From NCBI RefSeq assembly GCF_003940805.1, contig NZ_CP034328.1, positions 248,001-312,000 on the forward strand: DNA of 64,000 bases, read 5' to 3'. Numbering within the stretch: the stretch's first letter is position 1; the number at the start of each line of letters is the position of its first letter. Origin of the DNA: Tabrizicola piscis (lineage in GTDB: Bacteria > Pseudomonadota > Alphaproteobacteria > Rhodobacterales > Rhodobacteraceae). A model generated the notes under the pieces. The model searched no databases. It saw only the letters and a list, made by a program, of their open reading frames with translations, and had not been told where the DNA came from. This document shows, one piece after another, positions 21,801 through 30,536 of this stretch. The position numbers and the translations under genes were made by a program.

Positions 21801-22880
21801 ATGCTGATTTTCATCGCACGCCGCCTGGGCATCATGGTGCTTACGGCATTCGTGCTGACCTTCGTGGTCTTCTTCCTGACCAACCTGCAGCCCAACCTTG
21901 AAAAACTGGCCCGACAAGAGGGTTCCGTCCGGATGAGCGACGAATCCGTCCTCGCCTGGATCGAACAGAACGGGCATAGCGGATCGGTCTTTTCGCGTTA
22001 TGGCGAATGGCTGGGTCTGGTGCCGGGCTGGACCTACACCGACGAAAAGGGCGTGACGCGCGGCCGCTGCATCGAAGTGCGTCAGGACCCGGCGGATGCC
22101 CCGCGGTATTGCGGCATCCTGCAGGGCGACTGGGGCTATTCCACCTTCTTCCGCAAGGATGTGCTGCCATCGCTGACCGACAAGCTGGCCGCGACCGGCT
22201 GGCTGATGATGTGGGTGATGATCGTGATGGTGCCAAGCGCGCTGATCATCGGCGTCGTCGCCGGGATGCGTGAGGGCAGCCGGACCGACCGCGTGCTGTC
22301 GACCTTCTCCATCGCCTCGACCGCAACGCCGGAATATGTGTCGGGGGTCATTCTGGTGGCGCTGTTTGCCTCACCCGTCACCGGCCTGTCGCCGATGCTG
22401 GCGGAATGGGGCTGGATCGACGGGCGGACCCTGTTTCAGGGCGCCGCCTCGCCCGACCGCATCACCTTCTGGAGCTTTACGCTGCCGGTCCTGACCATCG
22501 CGCTCTACGGGATCGGCTACATCGCCCGGATGACACGGGCCAGCATGACCGAGGTGATGACCGCGCAATACATCCGCACGGCGCGGCTGAAGGGCGTGTC
22601 CTTCAATCAGGTCGTGATGCGCCATGCCTTGCGCAACGCACTGATCGCGCCTTTTACCGTGATCATGCTGCAGTTTCCCTGGCTATTGAACGGCGTCGTG
22701 ATCGTGGAGACGCTGTTCAACTACAAGGGCTTCGGTTGGACGCTGGTTCAGGCCGCGGGCAACAATGACATCAACCTCCTGCTCGGCTGTTCGGTCGTGG
22801 CGGTGTTCGTGGTGCTGGTAACCCAGCTTATCTCGGACATTGGCTATGTGTTCCTGAACCCGCGCATCCGCATCTCGTAA
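21801..22880 (+). CDS. ABC transporter permease (DppB/OppB type)
   Basis: Inner-membrane subunit of the family 5 importer, 359 residues. Typical N-terminal helix (FIARRLGIMVLTAFVLTFVVFF), then a periplasmic segment of about 100 residues containing three cysteines, then five helices with the EAA-like loop YIRTARLKGVSFNQVVMRHALRNALI that contacts the ATPase. The periplasmic insert (RYGEWLGLVPGW, CGILQGDWGYS) resembles other long DppB-type permeases. Separated by 115 bases from the binding-protein gene and by 9 bases from the next permease. Confidence 0.9.
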   Translation: MLIFIARRLGIMVLTAFVLTFVVFFLTNLQPNLEKLARQEGSVRMSDESVLAWIEQNGHSGSVFSRYGEWLGLVPGWTYTDEKGVTRGRCIEVRQDPADAPRYCGILQGDWGYSTFFRKDVLPSLTDKLAATGWLMMWVMIVMVPSALIIGVVAGMREGSRTDRVLSTFSIASTATPEYVSGVILVALFASPVTGLSPMLAEWGWIDGRTLFQGAASPDRITFWSFTLPVLTIALYGIGYIARMTRASMTEVMTAQYIRTARLKGVSFNQVVMRHALRNALIAPFTVIMLQFPWLLNGVVIVETLFNYKGFGWTLVQAAGNNDINLLLGCSVVAVFVVLVTQLISDIGYVFLNPRIRIS

Positions 22881-22889
22881 GGGGCCGCC

Positions 22890-24056
22890 ATGGACGACGT
22901 ACTTTCCTGGGGCACCATCTTCGGCAAGGTCGCGGTGCAATTCGTGCCGGTCTGGATCGCACTGGTGGTGACCTACGCCGTGTCGATCACCTTCAAGCGG
23001 CGGCTGGGGCTTTACGGCAAGCTCTTCGACAGCCCGGTGGGCATGATCGGCTTTGGCATCGTGATGTTCTGGGTCTTCACGGCGCTGTTTGCCGATCAGA
23101 TCATCACCTTCGACCCCTTGGCGCAGTTTTCGGGGATGAAGAACAAGCCGCTTGGCACGCCGCTGGCTGGCGCTGGCGAGGCGGATTACGCCTGGTTCCT
23201 GTTCGGCGGTGACCATCTGGCGCGCGATGTCTTCAGCCGCATGGTGATGGGCGCGCGGTCGGTCCTGTCGATCGCCCCGGCGGCCACGGCCTTCGCCTTC
23301 ATGGTCGGCATCACGCTTGGCGTGCCAGCGGGCTACTTCGGCGGGCGGCTCGATACCACGCTGTCGTTCATCGCCAACCTCGTGCTGGCCTTCCCGGTGA
23401 TCCTGCTGTTCTACCTGCTCGTCACGCCGGAAATCCGGCTGACCGGCATCCCGGTGATCCTTGCCGCGATCCTGTTCCTGTTCCCGATCATCTTCCTGAC
23501 CATCCTCTTCAACGCCCGCTTCTTCACCGATCCGAAGAAGCGCAACCTCTATGTCGGCGCGGTGCTGGTGATCGGCCTCTGGGCCTACTCTGGCCTCGCG
23601 TTCAACATGGACCCCCTCGGCGTCTGGTCGATGGAGCCGAACCTGTTGAACGTCTTCGTGTCGGTCGTCTTCGTGAACTCGCCCACCGTGTTCCGCATCG
23701 TGCGCGGCATCGTGATGGACCTGAAAGCGCGGGACTATGTGGCGGCGGGCCAGACGCGCGGCGAAGGCCCGTGGTACATCATGCTGTGGGAAATCCTGCC
23801 CAACGCACGCGGGCCGCTGATCGTCGATTTCTGCCTGCGCATCGGCTACACCACCATCCTCCTCGGCACGCTGGGCTTCTTCGGCCTTGGTGTGGCGCCT
23901 GACAGCCCGGACTGGGGCTCCACCATCGACGATGGCCGCAAGACCCTGAACCTGTTCCCCCATGCAGCTGTAGTCCCAGCGCTTGCTCTGATGAGCCTGG
24001 TCCTTGGCCTCAACCTTCTGGCCGATGGCCTGCGCGAAGAAAGCTTGAGGGACTGA
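22890..24056 (+). CDS. ABC transporter permease (DppC/OppC type)
   Basis: Second permease of the importer, 388 residues. N-terminal OppC_N helix (IGFGIVMFWVFTALFA), long periplasmic part ending HLARDVFSRMVMGARSVL, core domain, and EAA-like loop KARDYVAAGQTRGEGPWYIMLWE. Longer than usual DppC: about 70 extra residues with hydrophobic stretches (ILAAILFLFPIIFLTILFN and LYVGAVLVIGLWAYSGLAF) sit in the middle, suggesting one or two additional membrane passes. Ends ESLRD, like most DppC proteins. Confidence 0.9.
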   Translation: MDDVLSWGTIFGKVAVQFVPVWIALVVTYAVSITFKRRLGLYGKLFDSPVGMIGFGIVMFWVFTALFADQIITFDPLAQFSGMKNKPLGTPLAGAGEADYAWFLFGGDHLARDVFSRMVMGARSVLSIAPAATAFAFMVGITLGVPAGYFGGRLDTTLSFIANLVLAFPVILLFYLLVTPEIRLTGIPVILAAILFLFPIIFLTILFNARFFTDPKKRNLYVGAVLVIGLWAYSGLAFNMDPLGVWSMEPNLLNVFVSVVFVNSPTVFRIVRGIVMDLKARDYVAAGQTRGEGPWYIMLWEILPNARGPLIVDFCLRIGYTTILLGTLGFFGLGVAPDSPDWGSTIDDGRKTLNLFPHAAVVPALALMSLVLGLNLLADGLREESLRD

Positions 24057-24071
24057 TGTCTTTCACGTTTG

Positions 24072-24148
24072 ACCAAATATCCCACGGGGGCGGACTCCGG
24101 TTCGCCACCGGTTCAAGAACCGGAGGCCGCGGGGTATGAAACCCCCGC
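24072..24148 (-). repeat. Intergenic GGATATTTGG element, copy 3 (reverse)
   Basis: Core as CCAAATATCC at 24073-24082, followed by CACGGGGGCGG and a GC-rich hairpin around GCGGGGT...ACCCCCGC (24129-24148) whose loop contains ATGAA. It lies between the second permease and the ATPase gene; an additional stem-loop is embedded at 24095-24125. Confidence 0.7.
24095..24125 (+). other. Stem-loop inside ABC operon
   Basis: Perfect 9-bp stem CTCCGGTTC/GAACCGGAG with a 13-base loop, between the permease and ATPase genes. There is no T-run, so it is more likely an RNA-processing or stability element than a terminator. Confidence 0.5.
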
Positions 24149-24174
24149 TCCGCCGCCCGCCAAAGGAGACCACC

Positions 24175-26271
24175 ATGGCTGACTCCAGCACCGCTTGGGA
24201 CCCGTCCAAACCGATCCTCGAAATCGAGAACCTCTCGATCAGCTTCTTCACCCGCTTGCGCGAAATCCCGGCGGTGATGGATTTCTCCTGCACCGTCATG
24301 GCGGGTGAGGCGATGGGGCTGGTCGGCGAATCCGGCTGCGGCAAGTCAACCGTGGCGCTGGCCGTGATGCGCGACCTTGGGAAGAACGGCAAGATCGTTG
24401 CGGGCACAATCAAGTTCAAGGGCCGCGACCTGACGCATATGGGCGATGAGGAATTGCGCCATATCCGCGGGTCCGAGATCGCGATGATCTATCAGGAACC
24501 GATGGCCTCGCTGAACCCGGCGATGAAGATCGGCGCGCAGCTGGCCGAAGTGCCGATGATTCATTCCGGCATGTCGAAGGATGAGGCGTGGAAACTGGCC
24601 CGCCAGATCGTGGCTGACGTCCGCCTGCCCGACCCCGACCGGATCATCAACGCCTATCCGCACCAGCTTTCGGGCGGCCAGCAGCAACGCATCGTCATCG
24701 CCATGGCGCTGATGGCGAAGCCCGCGCTCCTGATCCTGGACGAACCCACCACTGCGCTGGACGTGACGGTGGAGGCGGGGATCGTCGATCTGGTCAAGGA
24801 CCTGGGCGAGAAATACGGCACCTCCATGCTGTTCATCAGCCACAACCTTGGGCTGGTGATGGATGTCTGCGACCGCATCTGCGTGATGTATTCCGGCGAG
24901 GCGGTGGAAACCGGGGCCGTCACCGAAGTCTTCGACGTCATGCGCCACCCCTATACGCAGGCGCTGTTCCGTTCCATCCCGCTTCCCGGCGCTGACAAGA
25001 ACGCGCGGCCGCTGATTTCCATTCCCGGCAACTTCCCCCTGCCCCATGAACGGCCGCCCGGTTGCAACTTCGGCCCGCGCTGTGACTATTTCCAGAAGGG
25101 TCGCTGCGATGCGACCGAGATCCCGATGGACCCGGTCCCCGGTGGCGACCGCCACGCCACGCGCTGCCTGCGGTGGAGCGAGATCGACTGGGACGCCCCG
25201 CCCGCCAAACGCGCGGTCAAGGCGAAAGCCCCGATTGGCGAGGTCGTCCTGAAGATGGAGGACCTGAAGAAATACTACGACGTGTCCTCGGGCGCGTTTG
25301 GCGGCGGCACCATGAAGGTGGTCAAGGCGAACGAAAGCCTCAGCTTCGAAGCGCGTGAGGGGGAAACACTGGCCATCGTCGGCGAATCCGGCTGCGGCAA
25401 GTCGACCTTCGCCAAGGTCTTGATGGGGCTGGAGACGGCGACCTCGGGCTCCATCATGCTGTTTGACGAAAACGTGCAGTCGACCCCGATCCAGAAGCGC
25501 AACACGGATACAGTGTCCTCGGTGCAGATGGTGTTCCAGAACCCCTTCGACACGCTGAATCCGTCGATGAACGTGGGGCGCCAGATCATCCGCGCGCTAG
25601 AGATCTTCCGCTACGGCAAATCGGATCAGGACCGTCAGGACCGGATGCTGGAGCTTCTGGATCTGGTGAAGCTGCCCCGCGCCTTTGCCGACCGGATGCC
25701 GCGCCAATTGTCGGGCGGGCAGAAGCAGCGCGTCGGCATCGCCCGCGCCTTTGCCGGTGGGGCGAAGGTCGTGGTGGCGGATGAGCCGGTGTCAGCGCTG
25801 GACGTGTCGGTGCAGGCCGCTGTGACCGACCTGCTGATGGACATCCAGCGCGAGAACCGCACGACGCTTCTGTTTATCAGCCATGACCTGTCCATCGTCC
25901 GCTACCTGTCGGACCGGGTGATGGTGATGTACCTTGGCCATGTGGTCGAGATGGGCACGACCGATCAGGTCTTCCAGCCGCCATACCACCCCTATACCGA
26001 GGCGCTTTTGTCCGCCGTGCCGATTGCCGATACCAAGGTGGTGCGCAAGCGGATCGTGCTGGAGGGTGACATCCCTTCGGCCGTGAACCCGCCGCCCGGA
26101 TGCCCGTTCCAGACGCGGTGCCGCTGGAAATCCCAGGTCAGCCCGGCTGGTCTGTGCGACCGCGAAATGCCACCTGTAAAGACGCTGGACGGGGGGCATC
26201 AGATCAAATGCCACCTCACGACCGAGCAGCTTGCGCAGATGGAACCGGTGATCAAGGTCGCGGCGGAATGA
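24175..26271 (+). CDS. Fused dipeptide-type ABC transporter ATPase (DppD-DppF)
   Basis: 698 residues with two complete ATPase units that are separate genes in E. coli. Walker A GESGCGKST occurs at 51-59 and again at 403-411; signature motifs LSGGQQQR (165-172) and LSGGQKQR (512-519); Walker B LLILDEPTTALDV and VVVADEPVSALDV. Each half ends with the oligopeptide-ATPase C-terminal domain including Cys-rich CNFGPRCDYFQKGRC and CPFQTRCRWK, which in relatives binds an Fe-S cluster. Start has AAAGGAGA upstream. Energises the importer encoded just before it. Confidence 0.94.
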   Translation: MADSSTAWDPSKPILEIENLSISFFTRLREIPAVMDFSCTVMAGEAMGLVGESGCGKSTVALAVMRDLGKNGKIVAGTIKFKGRDLTHMGDEELRHIRGSEIAMIYQEPMASLNPAMKIGAQLAEVPMIHSGMSKDEAWKLARQIVADVRLPDPDRIINAYPHQLSGGQQQRIVIAMALMAKPALLILDEPTTALDVTVEAGIVDLVKDLGEKYGTSMLFISHNLGLVMDVCDRICVMYSGEAVETGAVTEVFDVMRHPYTQALFRSIPLPGADKNARPLISIPGNFPLPHERPPGCNFGPRCDYFQKGRCDATEIPMDPVPGGDRHATRCLRWSEIDWDAPPAKRAVKAKAPIGEVVLKMEDLKKYYDVSSGAFGGGTMKVVKANESLSFEAREGETLAIVGESGCGKSTFAKVLMGLETATSGSIMLFDENVQSTPIQKRNTDTVSSVQMVFQNPFDTLNPSMNVGRQIIRALEIFRYGKSDQDRQDRMLELLDLVKLPRAFADRMPRQLSGGQKQRVGIARAFAGGAKVVVADEPVSALDVSVQAAVTDLLMDIQRENRTTLLFISHDLSIVRYLSDRVMVMYLGHVVEMGTTDQVFQPPYHPYTEALLSAVPIADTKVVRKRIVLEGDIPSAVNPPPGCPFQTRCRWKSQVSPAGLCDREMPPVKTLDGGHQIKCHLTTEQLAQMEPVIKVAAE

Positions 26272-26296
26272 CCCTTGCCTGCGGTGCGGGCAAGGG
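26272..26296. terminator. Stem-loop at convergent gene ends
   Basis: CCCTTGCC/GGCAAGGG with a 9-base loop begins at the last base of the ATPase stop region and sits before the end of the convergent transglycosylase gene. Likely a shared transcription end; there is no clear T-run. Confidence 0.5.
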
Positions 26297-26308
26297 CGCC
26301 AGGCCGGC

Positions 26309-26935
26309 CTAGCCCAGAATTGCCAGGACGTAGTTTTCCGTCTCGGCATAGGGAGGGATGCCGTCGTGTTCTTCGACGGCTCCGGGTCCGGCGTTGTAGG
26401 CGGCAAGGGCCAGCTTCCAGCTGCCGAACTTGTCATACATCATCCGCAGATAGCGCGCGCCGCCGTCCAGATTGGCCTTGGGGTCATTGATGTCGACGCC
26501 AAGAATCTCGGCCGTGTCGGGCATCAGCTGGGCAAGCCCCTTGGCCCCCTTGTGGCTGACCGCCACGGCGTTCCAGCCGCTTTCCTGTTGCACCAGCCGC
26601 AGGAACAGGTCTTCCGGCACGCCATGTTTGCGGGCGGCGGCCTTGGCCACCTCAAGATATTCGCCACGGTAGCTGCCACGATAGGCGGGCGTCGCTTCGG
26701 CCGCGGCCTCACCTTCCTTGTACTTGGGCGTAAGCTTGACCGAACCGCTGTATTGCTTGGAAAGCTTGTCGTCGATGAGCCGGGACTGGGATTCAAAAAG
26801 CGCCGTGCGGGATTTGGTCGAACCTGTCAGCTTCAGCCCTTCGGCAGTGGCAGCGCCGCTGACCGCCAAGGCCAGAAAAAGCCCTGCGCCAAATTCCTGC
26901 GCGCTTTTGCATGTGAAACCCGGCACCCTTGGCAC
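26309..26935 (-). CDS. Lytic transglycosylase (SLT domain) protein
   Basis: Cleaves peptidoglycan strands in the periplasm. 208 residues: signal peptide ([17 protein letters not shown], about 15-31), a linker, then an SLT domain (about 95-205) with catalytic Glu118 in [23 protein letters not shown], and the [26 protein letters not shown] ending. The start is a GTG at 26935 with no strong ribosome site, so it may be a few codons off. Convergent with the ABC operon. Confidence 0.87.
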   Translation of the reverse strand: MPRVPGFTCKSAQEFGAGLFLALAVSGAATAEGLKLTGSTKSRTALFESQSRLIDDKLSKQYSGSVKLTPKYKEGEAAAEATPAYRGSYRGEYLEVAKAAARKHGVPEDLFLRLVQQESGWNAVAVSHKGAKGLAQLMPDTAEILGVDINDPKANLDGGARYLRMMYDKFGSWKLALAAYNAGPGAVEEHDGIPPYAETENYVLAILG

Positions 26936-27160
26936 CCCTGCTGACCCCGACCGCGTGACTATACTGGCATTCTGGCAGTTTTCCAGTCACGAACCGGCGG
27001 GATTTCCGCACCCTGCGGCGGGTTGCTGGCAGATTCTCGCCGAAAGCCCGGCGCGGCTGGAGCTAAGCAGCGGCACTTGGCCTTGGGGCCGGGTCTAGGT
27101 ATAGGTTTGTTAACCAAGCGGCGGCGAAGCTGCGGCAAAGATGCAATCAGGGAGAATCGC

Positions 27161-27694
27161 ATGGCGGGGTCGGTCAACAAGGTCATCATCGTGGGCAACC
27201 TCGGCCGTGACCCCGAGGTGCGCAGCTTTGGAAATGGCGGCAAAGTGGTGAACCTGCGGATTGCGACGTCCGAGACCTGGCGCGACAAACAGTCCGGAGA
27301 ACGCAAGGAGCGTACCGAGTGGCACTCGGTCGCGATCTACAACGAAGCTTTGGGCAAGATCGCCGAACAGTATCTGAAGAAAGGCTCAACCGTCTATATC
27401 GAGGGCCAGCTTGAAACCCGCAAATGGCAGGACCAGTCCGGCGCCGACCGCTACACGACCGAAGTGGTCTTGCGCCAGTTTCGGGGGGAACTCACGCTGC
27501 TGGGTGGTCGTGACGGCGGGTCGGGCGGTGGCGGCGGCGGTGGCTATGACGATCGGGGTGGCTATGATGACAGCAGTCAGGGTGGCGGCTTTGGCGGCGG
27601 GTCGCAGGGCGGTCGTGGTGGGTCCGGCGGCGGGTCGGGCGGCAGCTCAGGTGGCGGCGGGCGGTCCGACATGGATGACGAGATTCCGTTCTGA
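27161..27694 (+). CDS. ssb: Single-stranded DNA-binding protein Ssb
   Basis: Binds ssDNA at forks and repair sites. 177 residues: OB fold (1-112) beginning [20 protein letters not shown] with [22 protein letters not shown], a long Gly/Ser-rich disordered linker, and the acidic partner-binding tip MDDEIPF. Start at 27161 has GGGAGA upstream. A 225-base upstream gap contains the promoter region; no LexA-type site that I can identify. Confidence 0.96.
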   Translation: MAGSVNKVIIVGNLGRDPEVRSFGNGGKVVNLRIATSETWRDKQSGERKERTEWHSVAIYNEALGKIAEQYLKKGSTVYIEGQLETRKWQDQSGADRYTTEVVLRQFRGELTLLGGRDGGSGGGGGGGYDDRGGYDDSSQGGGFGGGSQGGRGGSGGGSGGSSGGGGRSDMDDEIPF

Positions 27695-27812
27695 CACCGG
27701 CCGGAGCCCGGGGCCGCCGCGCTGCGGCCGCCCCGATCTGGCGGCACTGGACGTTGGCCGGGAATTCCCTATATAATCGGTCAACAACCCATGCGACGTC
27801 AGGACATGTGCG

Positions 27813-28166
27813 ATGCAGGACCAGATCGAGGGCACAGCGCTGATCAAGCCCTCAACCACCGACCATCCGCTTTACCCCCAAATCGTTGAGGCGTGCCGGT
27901 CGGTGTTCGACCCGGAAATCCCGGTCAACATCTTCGACCTCGGGCTGGTCTACACGATCGAGATCGGGGAGGAGAGCCAGGTTGACATCACCATGACCCT
28001 GACCGCCCCGGGCTGCCCCGTCGCCGGTGAAATGCCGGGTTGGGTGGCAGATGCGGTGGAACCCCTGCCCGGGGTGAAGCAGGTTGATGTCCACATGACC
28101 TTTGACCCGCCCTGGGGCATGGACATGATGTCGGATGAAGCCAAGCTTGAACTGGGCTTCATGTAG
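27813..28166 (+). CDS. Fe-S assembly protein SufT-like (MIP18/DUF59)
   Basis: 117 residues of the DUF59/MIP18 family, which helps Fe-S cluster maturation. Core motif VFDPEIPVNIFDLGLVYTIEI, the Cys in LTAPGCPVAGEMP, and VDVHMTFDPPWGMDMM. Lies 84 bases upstream of an A-type Fe-S carrier gene, consistent with joint function; the main suf operon is not in this window. Confidence 0.88.
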   Translation: MQDQIEGTALIKPSTTDHPLYPQIVEACRSVFDPEIPVNIFDLGLVYTIEIGEESQVDITMTLTAPGCPVAGEMPGWVADAVEPLPGVKQVDVHMTFDPPWGMDMMSDEAKLELGFM

Positions 28167-28250
28167 GCGCAGGCCAAAGCAGGGCGAAACGCCAGGGCTT
28201 GAACGGTGTCCGGGTCAGGATTACCTTGAAGCCAACCGAAAGGACCGCAA

Positions 28251-28610
28251 ATGTTCGGCATTCCCGGCAAGGCCGCCGTTACCCTTACCCCCGCCGCCAC
28301 ACGGCAGATCGCCCGCCTGATGGAACGTCAGGGGTCGTCGGGCTTGCGCATTGGCGTCAAGAAGGGCGGCTGCGCGGGGATGGAATACACGATGGACTAC
28401 GTGTCTTCGGTCAATCCGCTGGACGAGGTGGTGGAACAGGACGGCGCGCGCGTCATGATCGCGCCGATGGCGCAGATGTTCCTGATCGGCACCGAGATCG
28501 ACTATGAAGCCGGGCTGCTGGAAGCGGGCTTCAAGTTCCGCAATCCGAACGTGGCCGAGGCTTGCGGCTGCGGGGAATCAATCAAGTTCAAGGATGCTCC
28601 TGCCGCTTGA
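28251..28610 (+). CDS. A-type Fe-S carrier (SufA/IscA/HesB family)
   Basis: 119 residues. The three conserved cluster-binding cysteines are present: KKGGCAGMEY and the C-terminal EACGCGESI. Also has the LTPAATRQIARLM N-terminal helix and FLIGTEIDY. Accepts and hands over Fe-S clusters. Pairs with the upstream SufT-like gene. I cannot tell SufA from IscA or ErpA by sequence alone. Confidence 0.9.
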   Translation: MFGIPGKAAVTLTPAATRQIARLMERQGSSGLRIGVKKGGCAGMEYTMDYVSSVNPLDEVVEQDGARVMIAPMAQMFLIGTEIDYEAGLLEAGFKFRNPNVAEACGCGESIKFKDAPAA

Positions 28611-28688
28611 CCCGGCAGTTGAGCGGCGCGGCGTTGCCGCAAACCCTTTCTCTCGCCCCGGCGCAAGATGCGCCGCGGCAAGGCTGTA

Positions 28689-28750
28689 AGGGGGCGTTCC
28701 GCCCCCTCGCCGTTCCGGCTCACCCCCTGAGGATATTTGGCGAATAGAAA
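28689..28750 (+). repeat. Intergenic GGATATTTGG element, copy 4
   Basis: Stem-loop AGGGGGCG TTC CGCCCCCT (28689-28707), then CACCCCCTGA and core GGATATTTGG (28731-28740) and tail CGAATAGAAAG. Lies in the 207-base gap between the A-type carrier and tpiA, with the stem-loop on the side of the upstream gene's end. Confidence 0.75.
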
Positions 28751-28817
28751 GCCCCGGGGCTTTTCCTTTGACAGGCGAGGCGCTAGGCATCTTGCGCGGA
28801 ACCCTTGGAGACGCCCG

Positions 28818-29558
28818 ATGAAAAAGCTCGCCGCCGGAAACTGGAAGATGAACGGGACCGCTGCCGCGCTGGACGAGGTGCGGGCGCTGATCGCCGCGCA
28901 CCCTGCCCCGGGCTGTGAGATGCTGCTCTGCCCACCCGCCACGCTGGTGGCGCGGATGGCAGAGGCGGCGCACGGCAGTGCCCTTCTGGTCGGCGGGCAG
29001 GATTGCCACCCGAAGGCCAGCGGCGCGCATACGGGCGACATCTCGGCCGACATGCTGAAGGACGCAGGCGCCAGCCATGTGATCGTTGGCCATTCCGAAC
29101 GCCGCGCCGATCATGGCGAAACCGACGCCCTTGTGCGCGCCAAGGCCGAAGCCGCGATTGCTGCCGGGCTGGTGGCGGTGGTCTGCATCGGCGAGACCGA
29201 GGCGGAACGTGACGCCGGGCAGACGCTGGCGGTGATTGGCGGACAGTTGGACGGGTCGCTCCCTGCGGGGGCCAACGCCCGGACGCTGGTGGTCGCTTAC
29301 GAGCCGGTCTGGGCTATCGGCACCGGCCGCACCCCCACCCTGGCCGAGATTGCCGAGGTCCACGCCTTCCTGCGCGACCGGCTGCGCGGGCGGATTGGGG
29401 CCGAGGCTGACGGGGTGCGCCTCCTCTACGGCGGGTCGGTCAAGCCGTCCAACGCGGCCGAGATCTTTGCCGTGCCGCATGTGGACGGCGCGCTTGTCGG
29501 CGGGGCCAGCCTGAAGGCCGCCGATTTCGGGGCCATCGTGGCGGCCCTGTCTGCCTGA
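28818..29558 (+). CDS. tpiA: Triosephosphate isomerase TpiA
   Basis: Interconverts DHAP and glyceraldehyde-3-phosphate. 246 residues: [10 protein letters not shown] (catalytic Lys10), VGHSERR (His electrophile), [15 protein letters not shown] (catalytic Glu and mobile loop), and [15 protein letters not shown] phosphate site. Start at 28818 with GGAG upstream. Stands alone after the repeat-containing gap. Confidence 0.97.
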   Translation: MKKLAAGNWKMNGTAAALDEVRALIAAHPAPGCEMLLCPPATLVARMAEAAHGSALLVGGQDCHPKASGAHTGDISADMLKDAGASHVIVGHSERRADHGETDALVRAKAEAAIAAGLVAVVCIGETEAERDAGQTLAVIGGQLDGSLPAGANARTLVVAYEPVWAIGTGRTPTLAEIAEVHAFLRDRLRGRIGAEADGVRLLYGGSVKPSNAAEIFAVPHVDGALVGGASLKAADFGAIVAALSA

Positions 29559-29618
29559 CGACATCACGGGGTCGCTGGCGGATCAGCCTGCGATCCACCG
29601 CTTGCCTAGCGTGGCCCA

Positions 29619-30533
29619 ATGACAGTCCTTACCCCCACCGCGCGGCGGTCGCTGCTGACGGCCAATCTGTTCTGCCTCGCCTCGATGGTGATCTGGGCGG
29701 CGGGGCTGCCTGCGGCGGACCTGATCATTCCCCACATGCCGCCTGTTGCATTGACCGCCGGGCGGGCCACGCTGGCGGCGGCGGTCCTGCTGCCGATCTG
29801 GTGGCTGCTGGAGGGGCGCGGTGCAGTGCTTGGGGCCGACTGGGCGATGGGGGCCTGGGTGGGTTTCGTCACCCTGGGGCTGGCCTCGTTCTTCGTGATC
29901 ATCGCGCTGCAGTTCAATGACCCGGTCACCGTCGCCATCGTGACCGCCGTGATGCCGGTGGCCGGGATCCTGCTGGAATGTCTGGCCGACAAACGCCCCT
30001 TTACCCGGGCGCTGGCCTTGGGGCTGCTTCTGTCGGTGGCCGGCGGCCTGATCGCCGTCAGCGGCAGCGAGGGCAGCGTCGATTTCGGCGTGGGCGTGCT
30101 GGCGGCGCTCGCCTCGGTCCTGTGCTACACGTGGGGCAGCCGCGAGACGGTACGCGCCCTGCCAGACCTGTCCCCGCTTGGCCGCAGCGCCATCACGGTG
30201 ACCGGATGCGCCGTGGTGGCCCTGCTGGCAGCGCTTGGGGATGGGGTCTTGCGCGACCAGTGGCCCGACTGGCAGGCCATCGGCATACCCGAGTTCACGG
30301 GTCTTGCGATCTTCGGCATCGGGTCGATGGCGATCAGCCAGCTTTTGTGGATCATCTCGGTCGGGCGGATCGGCATTGGCGCTGCCTCCATGCACATGAA
30401 CGCCGTGCCGTTCTATGTCATGCTGATGGTGTTCACCCTTGGCGGGCCGTGGAATTGGGCCCAGACCTTTGGCGCGGTGATCGTGGTGACCGGCGCCTTG
30501 GTGGCGCAGGGACTGATCGGACGGCAAAGGTAG
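29619..30533 (+). CDS. DMT-superfamily (EamA) transporter
   Basis: 304 residues with about ten hydrophobic segments in two EamA halves (AAGLPAADLIIPHMPPVALTAGRATLAAAVLLP and later IFGIGSMAISQLLWIISVGRIG). Probably an inner-membrane metabolite exporter; substrate unknown. Only 3 bases separate it from the P450 gene, suggesting one transcript and possibly export of a P450 product or precursor. Confidence 0.85.
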   Translation: MTVLTPTARRSLLTANLFCLASMVIWAAGLPAADLIIPHMPPVALTAGRATLAAAVLLPIWWLLEGRGAVLGADWAMGAWVGFVTLGLASFFVIIALQFNDPVTVAIVTAVMPVAGILLECLADKRPFTRALALGLLLSVAGGLIAVSGSEGSVDFGVGVLAALASVLCYTWGSRETVRALPDLSPLGRSAITVTGCAVVALLAALGDGVLRDQWPDWQAIGIPEFTGLAIFGIGSMAISQLLWIISVGRIGIGAASMHMNAVPFYVMLMVFTLGGPWNWAQTFGAVIVVTGALVAQGLIGRQR

Positions 30534-30536
30534 GCC

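Noticed and set aside
19820..21895. 691-residue minus-strand ORF antisense to the binding-protein gene
   Set aside because: Exactly opposite a clear family 5 binding protein; no recognisable domains, and long antisense ORFs are common in GC-rich DNA.
22683..23963. 426-residue minus-strand ORF over the permease genes
   Set aside because: Shadow of two membrane proteins; composition rich in Asp, His, Arg and Gln only.
24091..24135. tRNA-like sequence (GGTTCAAG word) in the ABC operon
   Set aside because: Contains a T-loop-like word but lacks acceptor and anticodon stems; it is a simple hairpin.
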